Part shown: positions 1-6,470 of the stretch, piece after piece
Layout: every line of letters starts with the position of its first letter
Position numbering within the stretch: the stretch's first letter is position 1
Source of the DNA: Euperipatoides rowelli
Lineage: Eukaryota > Onychophora > Udeonychophora > Euonychophora > Peripatopsidae
Length of the DNA: 10,988 nt
Assembly: GCA_003024985.2 (NCBI GenBank)
Contig: PXIH01S0024724.1
Strand: one strand, 5' to 3'
The notes under the pieces: model-generated
Seen by the model: only the letters and a program-made list of their open reading frames with translations
The model's database searches: none
What the model was told of the DNA's origin: nothing
Made by a program: the position numbers and the translations under genes

Positions 1-118
1 AGAGGGAGACATTTGTGCCAAATTTCAGGTCTATAGCTTCAAATCTGTGGGAATGCATAAGGACCAAGCGGACATACGGATGGACAGACAGTTGAGTTTT
101 ATATAATGGCAAAGGGTA
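1..118 (+). repeat. Relic of a dispersed repeat (possible non-LTR retrotransposon tail)
   Basis: The segment is richer in G and C than what follows. It carries a 'gtgccaaatttcaggtct' stretch, then a 'cggacatacggatggacaga' stretch, then an AT-rich end. Many arthropod genomes contain interspersed repeats with this layout: 'ccaaatttca', a short spacer, then repeated cggaca/gacaga words close to a 3' end. That is my recollection of the pattern, not a database match. The left boundary is cut by the window. No reading frame of note. It may instead be an unrelated unique sequence. Confidence 0.35.
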
Positions 119-1300
119 CTTTCTTTCATACCGGTCTTTACACTAGGTGCATTATCAATCATGTGATTAATATGCTATACTGCATAACAAATTATATTTT
201 TTTCTGGAGCAGACATTCAGGTAAAATTAATTTTTTAACAAAGAATGTTTTTCCACAATTTGAAAATATAAAATGTTTGTTTATTTCATAAAATAAAATA
301 AAATTTAAATACAGTTTTTAAATATCACATTATTTATTCAGTTATTATGTTTTCAATATTTTGTACATTCAAAAAACAAACAAAAGAATTAAATAAACTT
401 TGTTAAAAAATTGATATAAAAATGAAAAATGTTTTTTTTAAACATTTTTTCTGTCATTGAGTGAGATTTTTTTTTGTTGAATAGTTTTTTTTTTCCAGTT
501 GTTTTTTAAATATTCACATTTAAATATTTCATCAAGACTTGATTGTAACTTTGCATCTTTTCAAACACAGATAAAGAAGTTGAATTTTAAACCATAACTA
601 TTTCTTTATCTTAAGTCGATTGTATAATTGAAAATTCATGTGGTCTTGTTACTATTTCCAATTTATTTTCATGTACAAGATACATCTCCATTTATATGTC
701 TGAGATAAGACTGATGATTGAAGGAATAGTTCAGTTTTTACAATTATTATAAAGTTATTGAAAATATAGAGATTAAATAAGCAAATAGGTGAACAACTTC
801 ATAAATATCATGATTGAGTTTGGATTAATTCTTATGTGTTAACAACTAAAATCATATAGGCTACCGGTATAGTGAGTTTAGTAAATGGCAATTTTTTTTT
901 TTTTTTAAAAAAATGTGATTTCTTTGGTGAATCCTTTTTAGATAATTCTAAAGCAATATACTAAAATTATTAATTTTTTTTTTCATATTGAGGATGTACA
1001 AAAAATTAGTTTAAAAACAAATATGAATAAATATTCTTACTGTAAATTACATTTTTAAAAATAGGTACAGTAAATAAACATATAACTAACATACTTTTTT
1101 ATAAAAAAAAAAATTAAGAGATGGTAAGGATCAGTAAATTTGAATTAGAGTTGATGAGATAAAAGGCTCTGCCAAGAAGATAAAAATCTAGCTGTATATT
1201 AAAGCAAAATAAAATAAAAAAAAAACTTCCTTCAATTTGCTTATATAAATTTATACTTTATTAATTTTAAAAGTCTCTTACAATCTGAACATCCATCTCC
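119..1300. other. AT-rich non-coding stretch
   Basis: No convincing gene, splice-bounded frame or transposon end was found on either strand. The sequence is dominated by A and T runs of 8-14 bases. A short hairpin at about 423-449 (aaaaatgttt, T-run, aaacattttt) and a poly-T run followed by A at 891-911 are typical of AT-rich invertebrate DNA. The reading frame starting at 106 is made of AT-rich codons and is not supported by anything else. Confidence 0.6.
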
Positions 1301-1308
1301 TATTCTAG

Positions 1309-1464
1309 CCACCCATGGGTGGATCAGGCCTCTGGAATGGAGCTGTCAATGGGTTGCGGGAGCTGAGAACTCTTGACGTTAGCCAACTGCCTCAGCCCGT
1401 CAACTTTCAGAGGTTCAGTAACTTGTGTAAAGGATTTTTGTCGAATTTGATTGGACTATATTAA
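1309..1464 (+). CDS. Putative exon of a leucine-rich-repeat protein (partial)
   Basis: A pyrimidine-rich acceptor, catctcctattctag, ends at 1308. From 1309 one frame stays open for 51 codons to a TAA at 1462-1464. Residues 16-28 read LRELRTLDVSQLP, which fits the LxxLxxLxLxxNxL core of leucine-rich repeats with Leu at the Asn position. Residues 44-50 read LSNLIGL, a second LxxLxxL 28 residues later, within the normal repeat spacing. The piece 1309-1425 is clearly GC-richer than its surroundings, as expected for an exon. Possible donors are GTAACT at 1418 and GTAAAG at 1427. If one of these is used, the last AT-rich codons, including the second leucine core, would be intron. LRR proteins are usually extracellular or membrane receptors and adhesion proteins, but which one this is cannot be told. 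No other exon of the same gene is recognised in the window. It could also be a pseudogene fragment or part of a repeat. Confidence 0.4.
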   Translation, partial: PPMGGSGLWNGAVNGLRELRTLDVSQLPQPVNFQRFSNLCKGFLSNLIGLY

Positions 1465-1490
1465 GATAATAAATATATTATCTGTTCAAC

Positions 1491-1525
1491 GTATAAAGTT
1501 TTTTTTTTTTAAAAAAAACTTATAC
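1491..1525. repeat. Short A/T palindrome
   Basis: GTATAAAGTTTT at the left end mirrors AAAACTTATAC at the right, with a T-run/A-run centre. A second palindrome follows at 1548-1578: AAAGTTAT, an (AT)n centre, then ATAACTTT. Both can form cruciforms. Simple AT-rich origin is the likeliest explanation. Confidence 0.6.
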
Positions 1526-1610
1526 AAAAGAATATGCACACTATATTAAAGTTATATATATATATATATTATAACTTTTTAGATATGCTGATGTAGGATA
1601 AAAATAAAGA

Positions 1611-1647
1611 ACAAATTATGACACACTGAGTTGTGGTCATAATTTGT
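1611..1647. repeat. Short inverted repeat (hairpin)
   Basis: The arms acaaattatga (1611-1621) and tcataatttgt (1637-1647) are perfect complements of 11 bp. Additional pairing of CAC with GTG inside leaves a very small loop. It lies 36 bp outside the left end of the hAT element at 1684. Function unknown. The loop is too small for a typical microRNA precursor. Confidence 0.6.
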
Positions 1648-1683
1648 AATCCCCATAACTTAAAGTAGTCCATCCTCTATAAA

Positions 1684-2659
1684 CAGGATTGTCCAACCCG
1701 CGGGCCACATGCGGCCCAGGACAGCTATGAATGCGGTTCAAAACAAAATAGTCAACTTACTTAAAACATTATGAGATTTTTTTTGTGATTATAATTGAAA
1801 ACATTTTGGCCAGAAGAAACAAAAATTTGTTAAAATTAACTAATAAAATAAGAGCAAGAGGGCTCTGTTGCAATGTCGTGTAAATTGAATTATGAAAAAG
1901 AATTCATTTCTGTATGCTGTACTAGGCATAACACTGCCACACGTTATACATTCTCACTATTTGTACACATGCGTGGCCTCAGTTTTACAGCAGTGTGTGG
2001 CTTCCAGTGTGTTATCTTCCATGTACAGACAGTCAAGTAAAATGCAGTGATTATTGATAATATTTCAACTTATCTTTGTAAACGATAGGCGTTTATTGTT
2101 ATTTAAAAGACAAGTAAGTATTCTTATTCAATTATTGAACCTCACTTATTTAGGTCATCGCTTTTTGGCCACACCTACATTAGTGAGAAACTATTTTCAA
2201 GGTTGAAGCACATGAAGCATAAAATTTGAACAAAATATCTTATGAACACCTTGAGAACTCACTGAGAATTGCAACTGCTTCCATTGAACCAAATATTGAT
2301 ACATTTGTTTCTTAAAACGTCAAATATCCCACTAGTTTTATGTTGCCCTCTTTTCTTTTACTTTTCTGATAAAAAATATTTAAAAAAAATTAATGAAGTT
2401 TTTATTACTTACTTTCTAAAACAGTGATCACAAACTTGTGACCTGCTCAACAATTTTAAAAGACCCTCCGAATGGGTACGGTGCATAATTAGGATTACTA
2501 TGCGAGGATTTTTTTGCTTTTTTGTGTTGGCTAATATCATTAAAACTATGCATGAACCATTTTTTTTATTCATCATTAGTGTTAATGTATTTTGTGTGTG
2601 GCCCAATACAATTCTTCTTCCAATGCGGCCCATGGAAGTCAAAAGATTGGACACCCCTG
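1684..2659 (+). mobile_element. hAT/Charlie-type DNA transposon, degenerate, internally deleted
   Basis: The left end starts CAGGATTGTCCAACCCGCGG. The right end reads ...AAAAGATTGGACACCCCTG, whose reverse complement starts CAGGGGTGTCCAATCTTTT. The two ends therefore share CAGG-NTGTCCAA. GCGGCCC words lie just inside each end (1711-1717 and 2625-2631), as in Charlie elements. Flanking 8-mers tctataaa (1676-1683) and ttttaaaa (2660-2667) match at 5 of 8 bases, so any target duplication is old. At 976 bp the element is much shorter than an autonomous hAT transposon, which typically carries a transposase of about 600 residues. Only the C-terminal coding end survives (2161-2315), so most of the gene has been deleted. 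From memory, both terminal regions resemble a primate Charlie-derived repeat of the MER30/MER1 kind unusually closely. That needs an alignment. Confidence 0.85.
2161..2315 (+). pseudogene. hAT transposase C-terminal dimerisation region, broken
   Basis: From 2161 the frame reads LFGHTYISEKLFSRLKHMKH and meets a TGA at 2227. This matches the conserved hAT C-terminal signature (FGSTY-CEQ-FS-MK-VKS), found in transposases of the ZBED5/SCAND3/GTF2IRD2-related group. The homology resumes in another frame at about 2229-2312, with YEHLENSLRIATASIEPNID, and ends at TAA 2313-2315, close to where the family protein normally stops. One frameshift and one stop therefore separate two recognisable halves. 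The domain normally mediates transposase dimerisation and forms part of the RNase H-like fold. The upstream DDE and zinc-finger regions are absent. Non-functional relic inside the element 1684-2659. Confidence 0.8.
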
Positions 2660-2822
2660 TTTTAAAATATATTTTTTGTCATCTAGAGGACAAAGTGCTC
2701 TTTTATTCATTTTAAAGGTTAATAATTGATTTTTATTTGATTTAACATTTTGGAAATTAATTTTATGATTAGTTAAACAGTTTTTTCAAAATTATTTTTT
2801 TTAATAATGCAATTTGAAATGC

Positions 2823-2981
2823 CTTAATTTTAGAGTTAGCAACTTTATTGGCATGCATTTAACTCCTCAATCTAATGAATTCTATCATGATTTGTCCTTT
2901 ATTTTTATCCTTCATCAGGCCAAGAACTAATCTGTTTGGTCCTTGGATGATGTCATATGGTTTAGTTAAAGGGATAATTTT
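2823..2981 (-). pseudogene. Fragment resembling Maverick/Polinton-type DNA polymerase B C-terminus
   Basis: On the reverse strand a frame opens near 3038 and runs to a TAA at 2861-2859. Its last part reads LVLGLMKDKNKGQIMIEFIR followed by LRS and the stop. The same frame then continues MHANKV. This closely follows the pattern (G-F/M-KDE-NG-I--EF-GLR-KMYA-KV) that I associate with the C-terminal region of type-B DNA polymerases of Maverick/Polinton elements and related retroelement-like proteins in invertebrate genomes. The stop sits where the family has a Lys, which marks the copy as dead. No catalytic polymerase motifs, integrase, capsid genes or long terminal inverted repeats of such an element are present in the window. 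The assignment rests on recalled family pattern. A chance frame is possible but less likely given the ordered matches. Confidence 0.5.
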
Positions 2982-3157
2982 ATGTATTGAGAAATTTTGA
3001 AAAACGAGGTTACATCGTACATAATAGTTGACTTTTAGATTAAATCAATAACTCTGCACCATTACATTGTAATGAAAATCACAGGTATGAAATTTACTCA
3101 TCTAAGATGTTCAGTGGGAAAATTTATGGCAAAAAATAGTACTAAGTTTAAAGCTGA

Positions 3158-3165
3158 GTTTAGCT
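3158..3165 (+). repeat. Left target-site duplication, GTTTAGCT
   Basis: Perfect 8-bp match to 5698-5705. Each copy lies directly outside the ends of the composite hAT-like element. The pattern has TA at positions 4-5, which fits the nnnTAnnn preference described for the Buster branch of hAT elements. Confidence 0.65.
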
Positions 3166-3464
3166 TTGGGTTTGTGGATTTTTAAAACTGGTTTTTAAAA
3201 CCTGTTTATTCGGCTAAATTTGTAAAATTCAAAAACCGTTTTTTTTTTTGTATTTAAAAACCCGGTTTTATATATTAGAATTAATGTATAAGAATTAGTT
3301 AATTACTTAATTTAAAACGTTAACATTTTGACTTGAAATCGCCTCGCACAAGCATTTTGTAGTAAAACTAATGATCATGAGTCTGGCGAACATTTGACAT
3401 TTAAAAAAAAAAAAAACACAACGTAAGTAAATTCATTAATGTCTAATAGACATTAATAAATTTG

Positions 3465-3885
3465 AATCCATAATAAAGTTTATTAGGTAAATACAGTCCT
3501 GAATATAAAATTTCATGCAAATCAGATTACAAATAAATACGTTATTAGCAATCAATTTTTTCTTAAACCTTATGTTTATCTACTAAATGGCATCTATCAT
3601 TCTTACTATTATACGAAAACTTCGACATTGAAGTAAAAAATTTTCTTGAATTTTTAATAATCTCAAGTTTGTAGACAGATTCACATTGATGAAAATAAGG
3701 TGCAAATAAATTTGCAAAGAAATCACATCCAGTTTGATAAAGTTATAGCAGCAAACAGAAAGTCTGATATGCTGGAAATTAAATAAATAAATAAATACTG
3801 TAATTGTCAATGTTCACTGGAATAAGTAACCTTTTCATTTCACAATGCGCTGTTACTATCAATGCACTTTCACTTAAACCTTTCT
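3465..3885 (+). repeat. Left arm of a long inverted repeat
   Basis: The arm pairs with 4200-4615 in reverse complement. Anchors are 3480-3525 with 4555-4600, 3679-3724 with 4362-4408 (43 of 47 bases identical by eye) and 3842-3856 with 4232-4246 (acaatgcgctgttac against acaatgcgatgttac). Between the anchors similarity drops and there are several indels, so the copies are old. An (AAAT)n patch at 3780-3798 has expanded only in this arm. The arms enclose a ~310-bp spacer (3886-4199) in which I see nothing. No conserved reading frame is shared between the arms. Confidence 0.75.
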
Positions 3886-4199
3886 TGATGATTTTCAAAG
3901 ACTATTTCATTACACAAGATTACAAACAATTTTGTCTTATTATTTAACAAGCAGAAATTTAATTATCTAATAAACTTTATAATAACCTCAAATTACTCCA
4001 GATCAAGAAGAAAATAGTACTGTTCATCCATACTGTGAATAAAATACAGTATCTATTTTTCCGTTAATCCTTACTCTCGTATTTAGGCACCTGACATCAT
4101 ACTGATTTCATCAGAACATAGCAGATTTGTTGTGCATCTGGAATTTGATAACTATGGATTTGTCTTTTAAACTGTCCAAAAATTAATAAAGCCTTTTCC

Positions 4200-4615
4200 C
4201 CCCGTTATTTTACATGACACTGCATTGGGAAGTAACATCGCATTGTAAGACACACTAGCGTCTGGATCTCAGATATGCATTTTCCTCCAGCCCAAAACTA
4301 ACCTGTTTATTCAGTAGGCTACATGTTTCCATTTGCTATTATAACTTTGTCAAGTTTAACTGATTTCTTTGCTAATTTATTTGCAACTTATTTTCACCAT
4401 TGTGAATCTATCTAGAACTTTAAATTATTCAAAATTCAAGAAAAACTTTTATTTCATGTTGTTTTTGTACCTTTGTAAGAATGCTAGACATTTTATAAAC
4501 AAAGCTCATAGAAGAAAAACTCTATTGCAAATAAATTTATAACTTATTTTTATTCCAATTTACATAAAATTTCATTTGCAGAACTATATTTATCTAATAA
4601 TCATTTTTAAAAATT
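4200..4615 (-). repeat. Right arm of the long inverted repeat
   Basis: Reverse-complement copy of 3465-3885, aligned through the same ordered anchors. The arrangement is either two insertions of one repeat family in opposite directions or an inverted duplication. A transcript across 3465-4615 would fold into a long imperfect double-stranded stem. The segment lies inside the composite hAT-like element. Confidence 0.75.
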
Positions 4616-4743
4616 TAAATTAACTCCAGCTCCAACCAGAATATTTTGATTCATAGACTACTGTATATTTACCATATAGTGGAAAATTCAGAGCATATGT
4701 ACTGTATTTAATAGTTTTGAATCTTATTTTCCTTTTTTTTTTG

Positions 4744-4746
<3 letters not shown>

Positions 4747-4798
<52 letters not shown>

Positions 4799-4806
4799 TA
4801 TATATA
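4747..4806. repeat. (AT)n microsatellite
   Basis: About 60 bp of alternating A and T with one interruption near 4790. It joins directly to a (GA)-rich block. Prone to length change and cruciform formation. Confidence 0.95.
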
Positions 4807-5000
4807 GAGAGAGATAGAAATAGAGAGGGAGAGAGAGGAGGAGAGAGGGAGGGAGAGTGAGAGAAGAGAAACAGACATACAGAGAGAGAGAGAGAGGGGG
4901 AGAGATGGAGGGAGAGAGAGAGACAGACAGACAGAGACAGGGAGGGGGAGAGAGAGGGAGACAAATAGAAAGAGAGATAGAGGGAAAGAGAGTGAGAGAG
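4807..5000 (+). repeat. Polypurine (GA)-rich low-complexity block
   Basis: Nearly 200 bp of G and A on the + strand with scattered acagacag units and a few C/T. The reverse strand reads as Ser/Leu/Pro-rich peptides in overlapping frames at 4620-5008. These are artefacts of the repeat, not genes. A homopurine tract this long can adopt triplex (H-DNA) structure. Confidence 0.95.
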
Positions 5001-5062
5001 AATGCCATATTATTTTCTTAATACGGCATTCATGAAACTAAAGCCCCATAAATGTCGTATTA
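5000..5062. repeat. Hairpin plus third copy of AATGYCGTATTA
   Basis: GAATGCCATATTA (5000-5012) and TTAATACGGCATTC (5018-5031) form a stem with a 5-base loop. A third copy, AATGTCGTATTAA, follows in direct orientation at 5051-5063. The three copies sit between the purine block and the LTR-like unit. They may be remnants of element ends, since the hairpin starts TG and ends CA, as LTR termini do. Confidence 0.6.
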
Positions 5063-5181
5063 AAGTCATGTGAAGGTGACTGAATCTAATTAACTCTTGA
5101 AATATTCAAACCGCTTGAACATGCCAATTAATTAATTGATTATTCATTATTTGTTAATTTGTATGTGCGTTTTTCTTTTAA

Positions 5182-5190
5182 TATAAAAGG
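5182..5190 (+). promoter_or_regulatory. TATA box of the LTR-like unit
   Basis: TATAAAAGG is a strong match to the metazoan TATA consensus. The initiator-like TCACTC is about 35 bp downstream, slightly farther than the usual ~30 bp. Start of transcription is inferred, not shown. Confidence 0.5.
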
Positions 5191-5226
5191 AAGAACTTGC
5201 GTACAAACATTGCTTCACTCGCATAT

Positions 5227-5315
5227 TAGAGGACAGACCCTCTAGCGAGCAATCTTTGTTTTATTATTTATTTTATTATTTTCAAACTGTTGTAAGCTAG
5301 AGGGCTGTCCCTCTA
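5227..5315 (+). repeat. Stem-loop in the presumed LTR transcript leader
   Basis: The arm tagaggacagaccctctagc (5227-5246) pairs with gctagagggctgtccctcta (5296-5315) over 20 bp with one base shift. The loop of about 49 nt is very T-rich. Each arm is also a small palindrome itself (CTAGAGGG-CTGT-CCCTCTAG on the right). The structure can therefore switch between one long hairpin and two short ones. It lies between the presumed transcription start and the AATAAA, that is, in the R region. Confidence 0.7.
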
Positions 5316-5404
5316 GGTGTGAAGACCTCTCAGCATAGTGTTAAACTACCATTGTTAGAAGGAGAGTTTTATGTTGTACTTTTTATTACAATAGATCTAG
5401 TCGG

Positions 5405-5410
5405 AATAAA
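5405..5410 (+). terminator. AATAAA polyadenylation signal of the LTR-like unit
   Basis: Canonical hexamer in a GC-moderate context, with TG/T-rich sequence 15-50 bp downstream (gttgcatttgctg and tctttctttatttctcgctg). It supports the LTR reading. Confidence 0.45.
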
Positions 5411-5757
5411 CCCGTTGCATTTGCTGATATTAAAACCTGCCTGCCAGTCTTTCTTTATTTCTCGCTGTTCATTGTCACCTGTAGTGATTCAGTAGTAAAA
5501 TACTGTAATCATTATAATATACACTATATAAAAAAAAGAATGTCAGTTAAAAGTGATTTAGCAGTTGTGAAATTTTACTGTTTATTATATACTATTTTTT
5601 TTAAAAAAATCCGAAAACCGGTTTTAACCGTTTTTTTTAAAATATGGAATTCGAAAACCGTTTTTTTTTTCAAAAGTCGGTTTTTGTATAAACCCTAGTT
5701 TAGCTATTTGCCATGCCCATGACACACCAAAGTCTATGTTTTGACAGTGTCTAACAC

Positions 5758-6084
5758 ATTTGTATTATATGCATAACCCAGTAAAGACATTAAAATATAA
5801 TAGCACAAAACCTAAACACCAGTAGTATGGCACAGTAGAGGATTATATATAATTGCATGAGGAATCACACAATATGAGGTTAATGGAGCTTTAAATAGAA
5901 CATTAAAATTGGCCGCATTAAAGTGTTTCTCAGAATATTAACTGTCAAGCACTTACCTCCGAAAGACCGTAAATCACAACCTGAAATTGTCAGTGCTCCA
6001 GAGCTAGTTGAAGCCACTTTGCCTTCAAGAATGTGTACCATAGAACAATTATCAATGTTGTGCTTGTAGGTAAAAAAAAATAAG
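5758..6084 (+). repeat. Left arm of a near-perfect-centre long palindrome
   Basis: The arm is the reverse complement of 6085-6502, with the symmetry centre between 6084 and 6085 (AATAAG|CTTATT) and no loop. The central 42 bp of each arm match at 37 positions. Farther out, 5937-5949 (attaactgtcaag) pairs with 6206-6218 and 5770-5786 (tgcataacccagtaaag) pairs with 6474-6490. In the segment next to the centre one frame is open in both arms, starting L-T-V-K in each (about 5938-6066 on +, and 6217-6086 on -). This hints that the unit once coded for protein, but I do not recognise it. Confidence 0.85.
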
Positions 6085-6226
6085 CTTATTTTTTTTTATC
6101 TCCAGGCACAATGTTGATAATTGTTCCTGAGGGTGTAGCGACTTCACCTAGATTTGAAGTGGCGACTTCCTGGTTGTGTTTAAAGGTTTTTTTCAGAGGG
6201 AAGTCCTTGACAGTTAATTTTCTGAG

Positions 6227-6320
6227 CTTGTGTATGCTGTAGACAAGTAAAAGATAGAGGAAATTCATTGTTTTCAATCCTATGGTATTTTATTAAACCA
6301 TGGAGGGCTTCTTTTCTGAG
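6227..6320. repeat. 94-bp insertion or duplication in one palindrome arm
   Basis: TTTTCTGAG occurs at 6218-6226 and again at 6312-6320. The left arm contains only one corresponding site (tctcaga, about 5928-5934 read in reverse). The extra DNA between the copies has no counterpart in the left arm. It therefore arrived after the inverted copies existed, or was lost cleanly from the other arm. A 9-bp flanking repeat is compatible with a transposon footprint or with replication slippage. I see no terminal inverted repeat in the insert. Confidence 0.55.
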
Positions 6321-6470
6321 GAACACTTTTTGCAGCCATTTGCAAATGTGTTCTATTTTAGAGCTCTGTTAGCCTCATGTCTGCAGACCTATCGTCGATT
6401 CCCTCGTACGATTATATATAATTCTTGTACTATCCTCATGATGTTTACGTTTTGCATTATTATATTTTAA
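6300..6470 (+). CDS. Small ORF, 56 codons, unrecognised
   Basis: The ATG at 6300 sits in ACCATGG, an ideal vertebrate-type start context, and the frame ends at TAA 6468-6470. The peptide begins MEGFFSEEHF and ends in a hydrophobic stretch rich in Ile, Phe and Met. It lies entirely in the right arm of the palindrome. The matching frame in the left arm is only partly similar (a shared IIYN) and is shorter. I do not recognise it and think chance is likelier than a gene. Confidence 0.12.
   Translation: MEGFFSEEHFLQPFANVFYFRALLASCLQTYRRFPRTIIYNSCTILMMFTFCIIIF

Larger units (their letters stand above)
5069..5483 (+). mobile_element. Probable solo LTR of an LTR retrotransposon
   Basis: The unit has promoter and 3'-processing signals in the order expected of an LTR. 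A TATA box, tataaaagg, lies at 5182-5190. An initiator-like TCACTC follows at 5216, a GC-richer transcribed part comes next, and an AATAAA is at 5405-5410. Near the proposed ends, TGTGAAGGTGAC (5069) mirrors GTCACCTGTA (5474-5483) through AGGTGAC/GTCACCT. Length of 415 bp is normal for an LTR. No second LTR, primer-binding site, gag or pol is seen, hence 'solo'. The flanks gtca and gtga match at 3 of 4 bases, so the target duplication and exact ends are uncertain. An alternative left end is TGTCGTATTAA at 5053. Nested inside the element 3166-5697. Confidence 0.5.
3166..5697. mobile_element. Composite hAT-like element, 2.5 kb, non-autonomous
   Basis: Ends are TTGGGTTTGT on the left and, as reverse complement, TAGGGTTTAT on the right (8 of 10 identical). 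The perfect 8-bp GTTTAGCT flanks them. Both terminal ~100 bp carry repeated AACCG/CGGTT words: 3184-3270 includes caaaaaccg and acccggtttt, and 5605-5690 includes ccgaaaaccggttttaaccg and gtcggttttt. Subterminal repeats of this kind are typical of hAT transposase binding. No transposase frame is seen inside. The interior holds a large inverted repeat (3465-4615), a microsatellite block (4747-5000) and a probable solo LTR (5069-5483), so part of the length is later insertion. What else it could be: two unrelated AACCG-rich relics with a chance 8-bp repeat. Confidence 0.6.

Noticed and set aside
106-291. Forward frame of 61 codons next to the initial repeat
   Set aside because: It starts in the tail of a repeat, is AT-driven, and shows no domain, splice or context support.
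1380-1425. Possible tRNA-like A box (tagccaactgc) and B box (ggttcagtaac), suggesting a SINE
   Set aside because: Both boxes deviate from consensus, no tRNA stem pairing or A-rich tail follows, and the LRR reading explains the GC-rich island better.
2409-2715. Opposed reading frames of 71-81 codons on both strands
   Set aside because: They cover the right end of the hAT element and its terminal repeat and do not match transposase. The real coding remnant ends at 2315.
3583-3810. Reverse-strand frame of 75 codons
   Set aside because: It lies in one arm of the inverted repeat. The other arm carries stops in the matching frame, so there is no sign of selection for a protein.
4620-5008. Two long overlapping reverse-strand reading frames rich in Ser, Leu and Pro followed by Ile-Tyr repeats
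   Set aside because: They are direct translations of the (GA)n and (AT)n microsatellites. Low-complexity repeats keep several frames open by chance.
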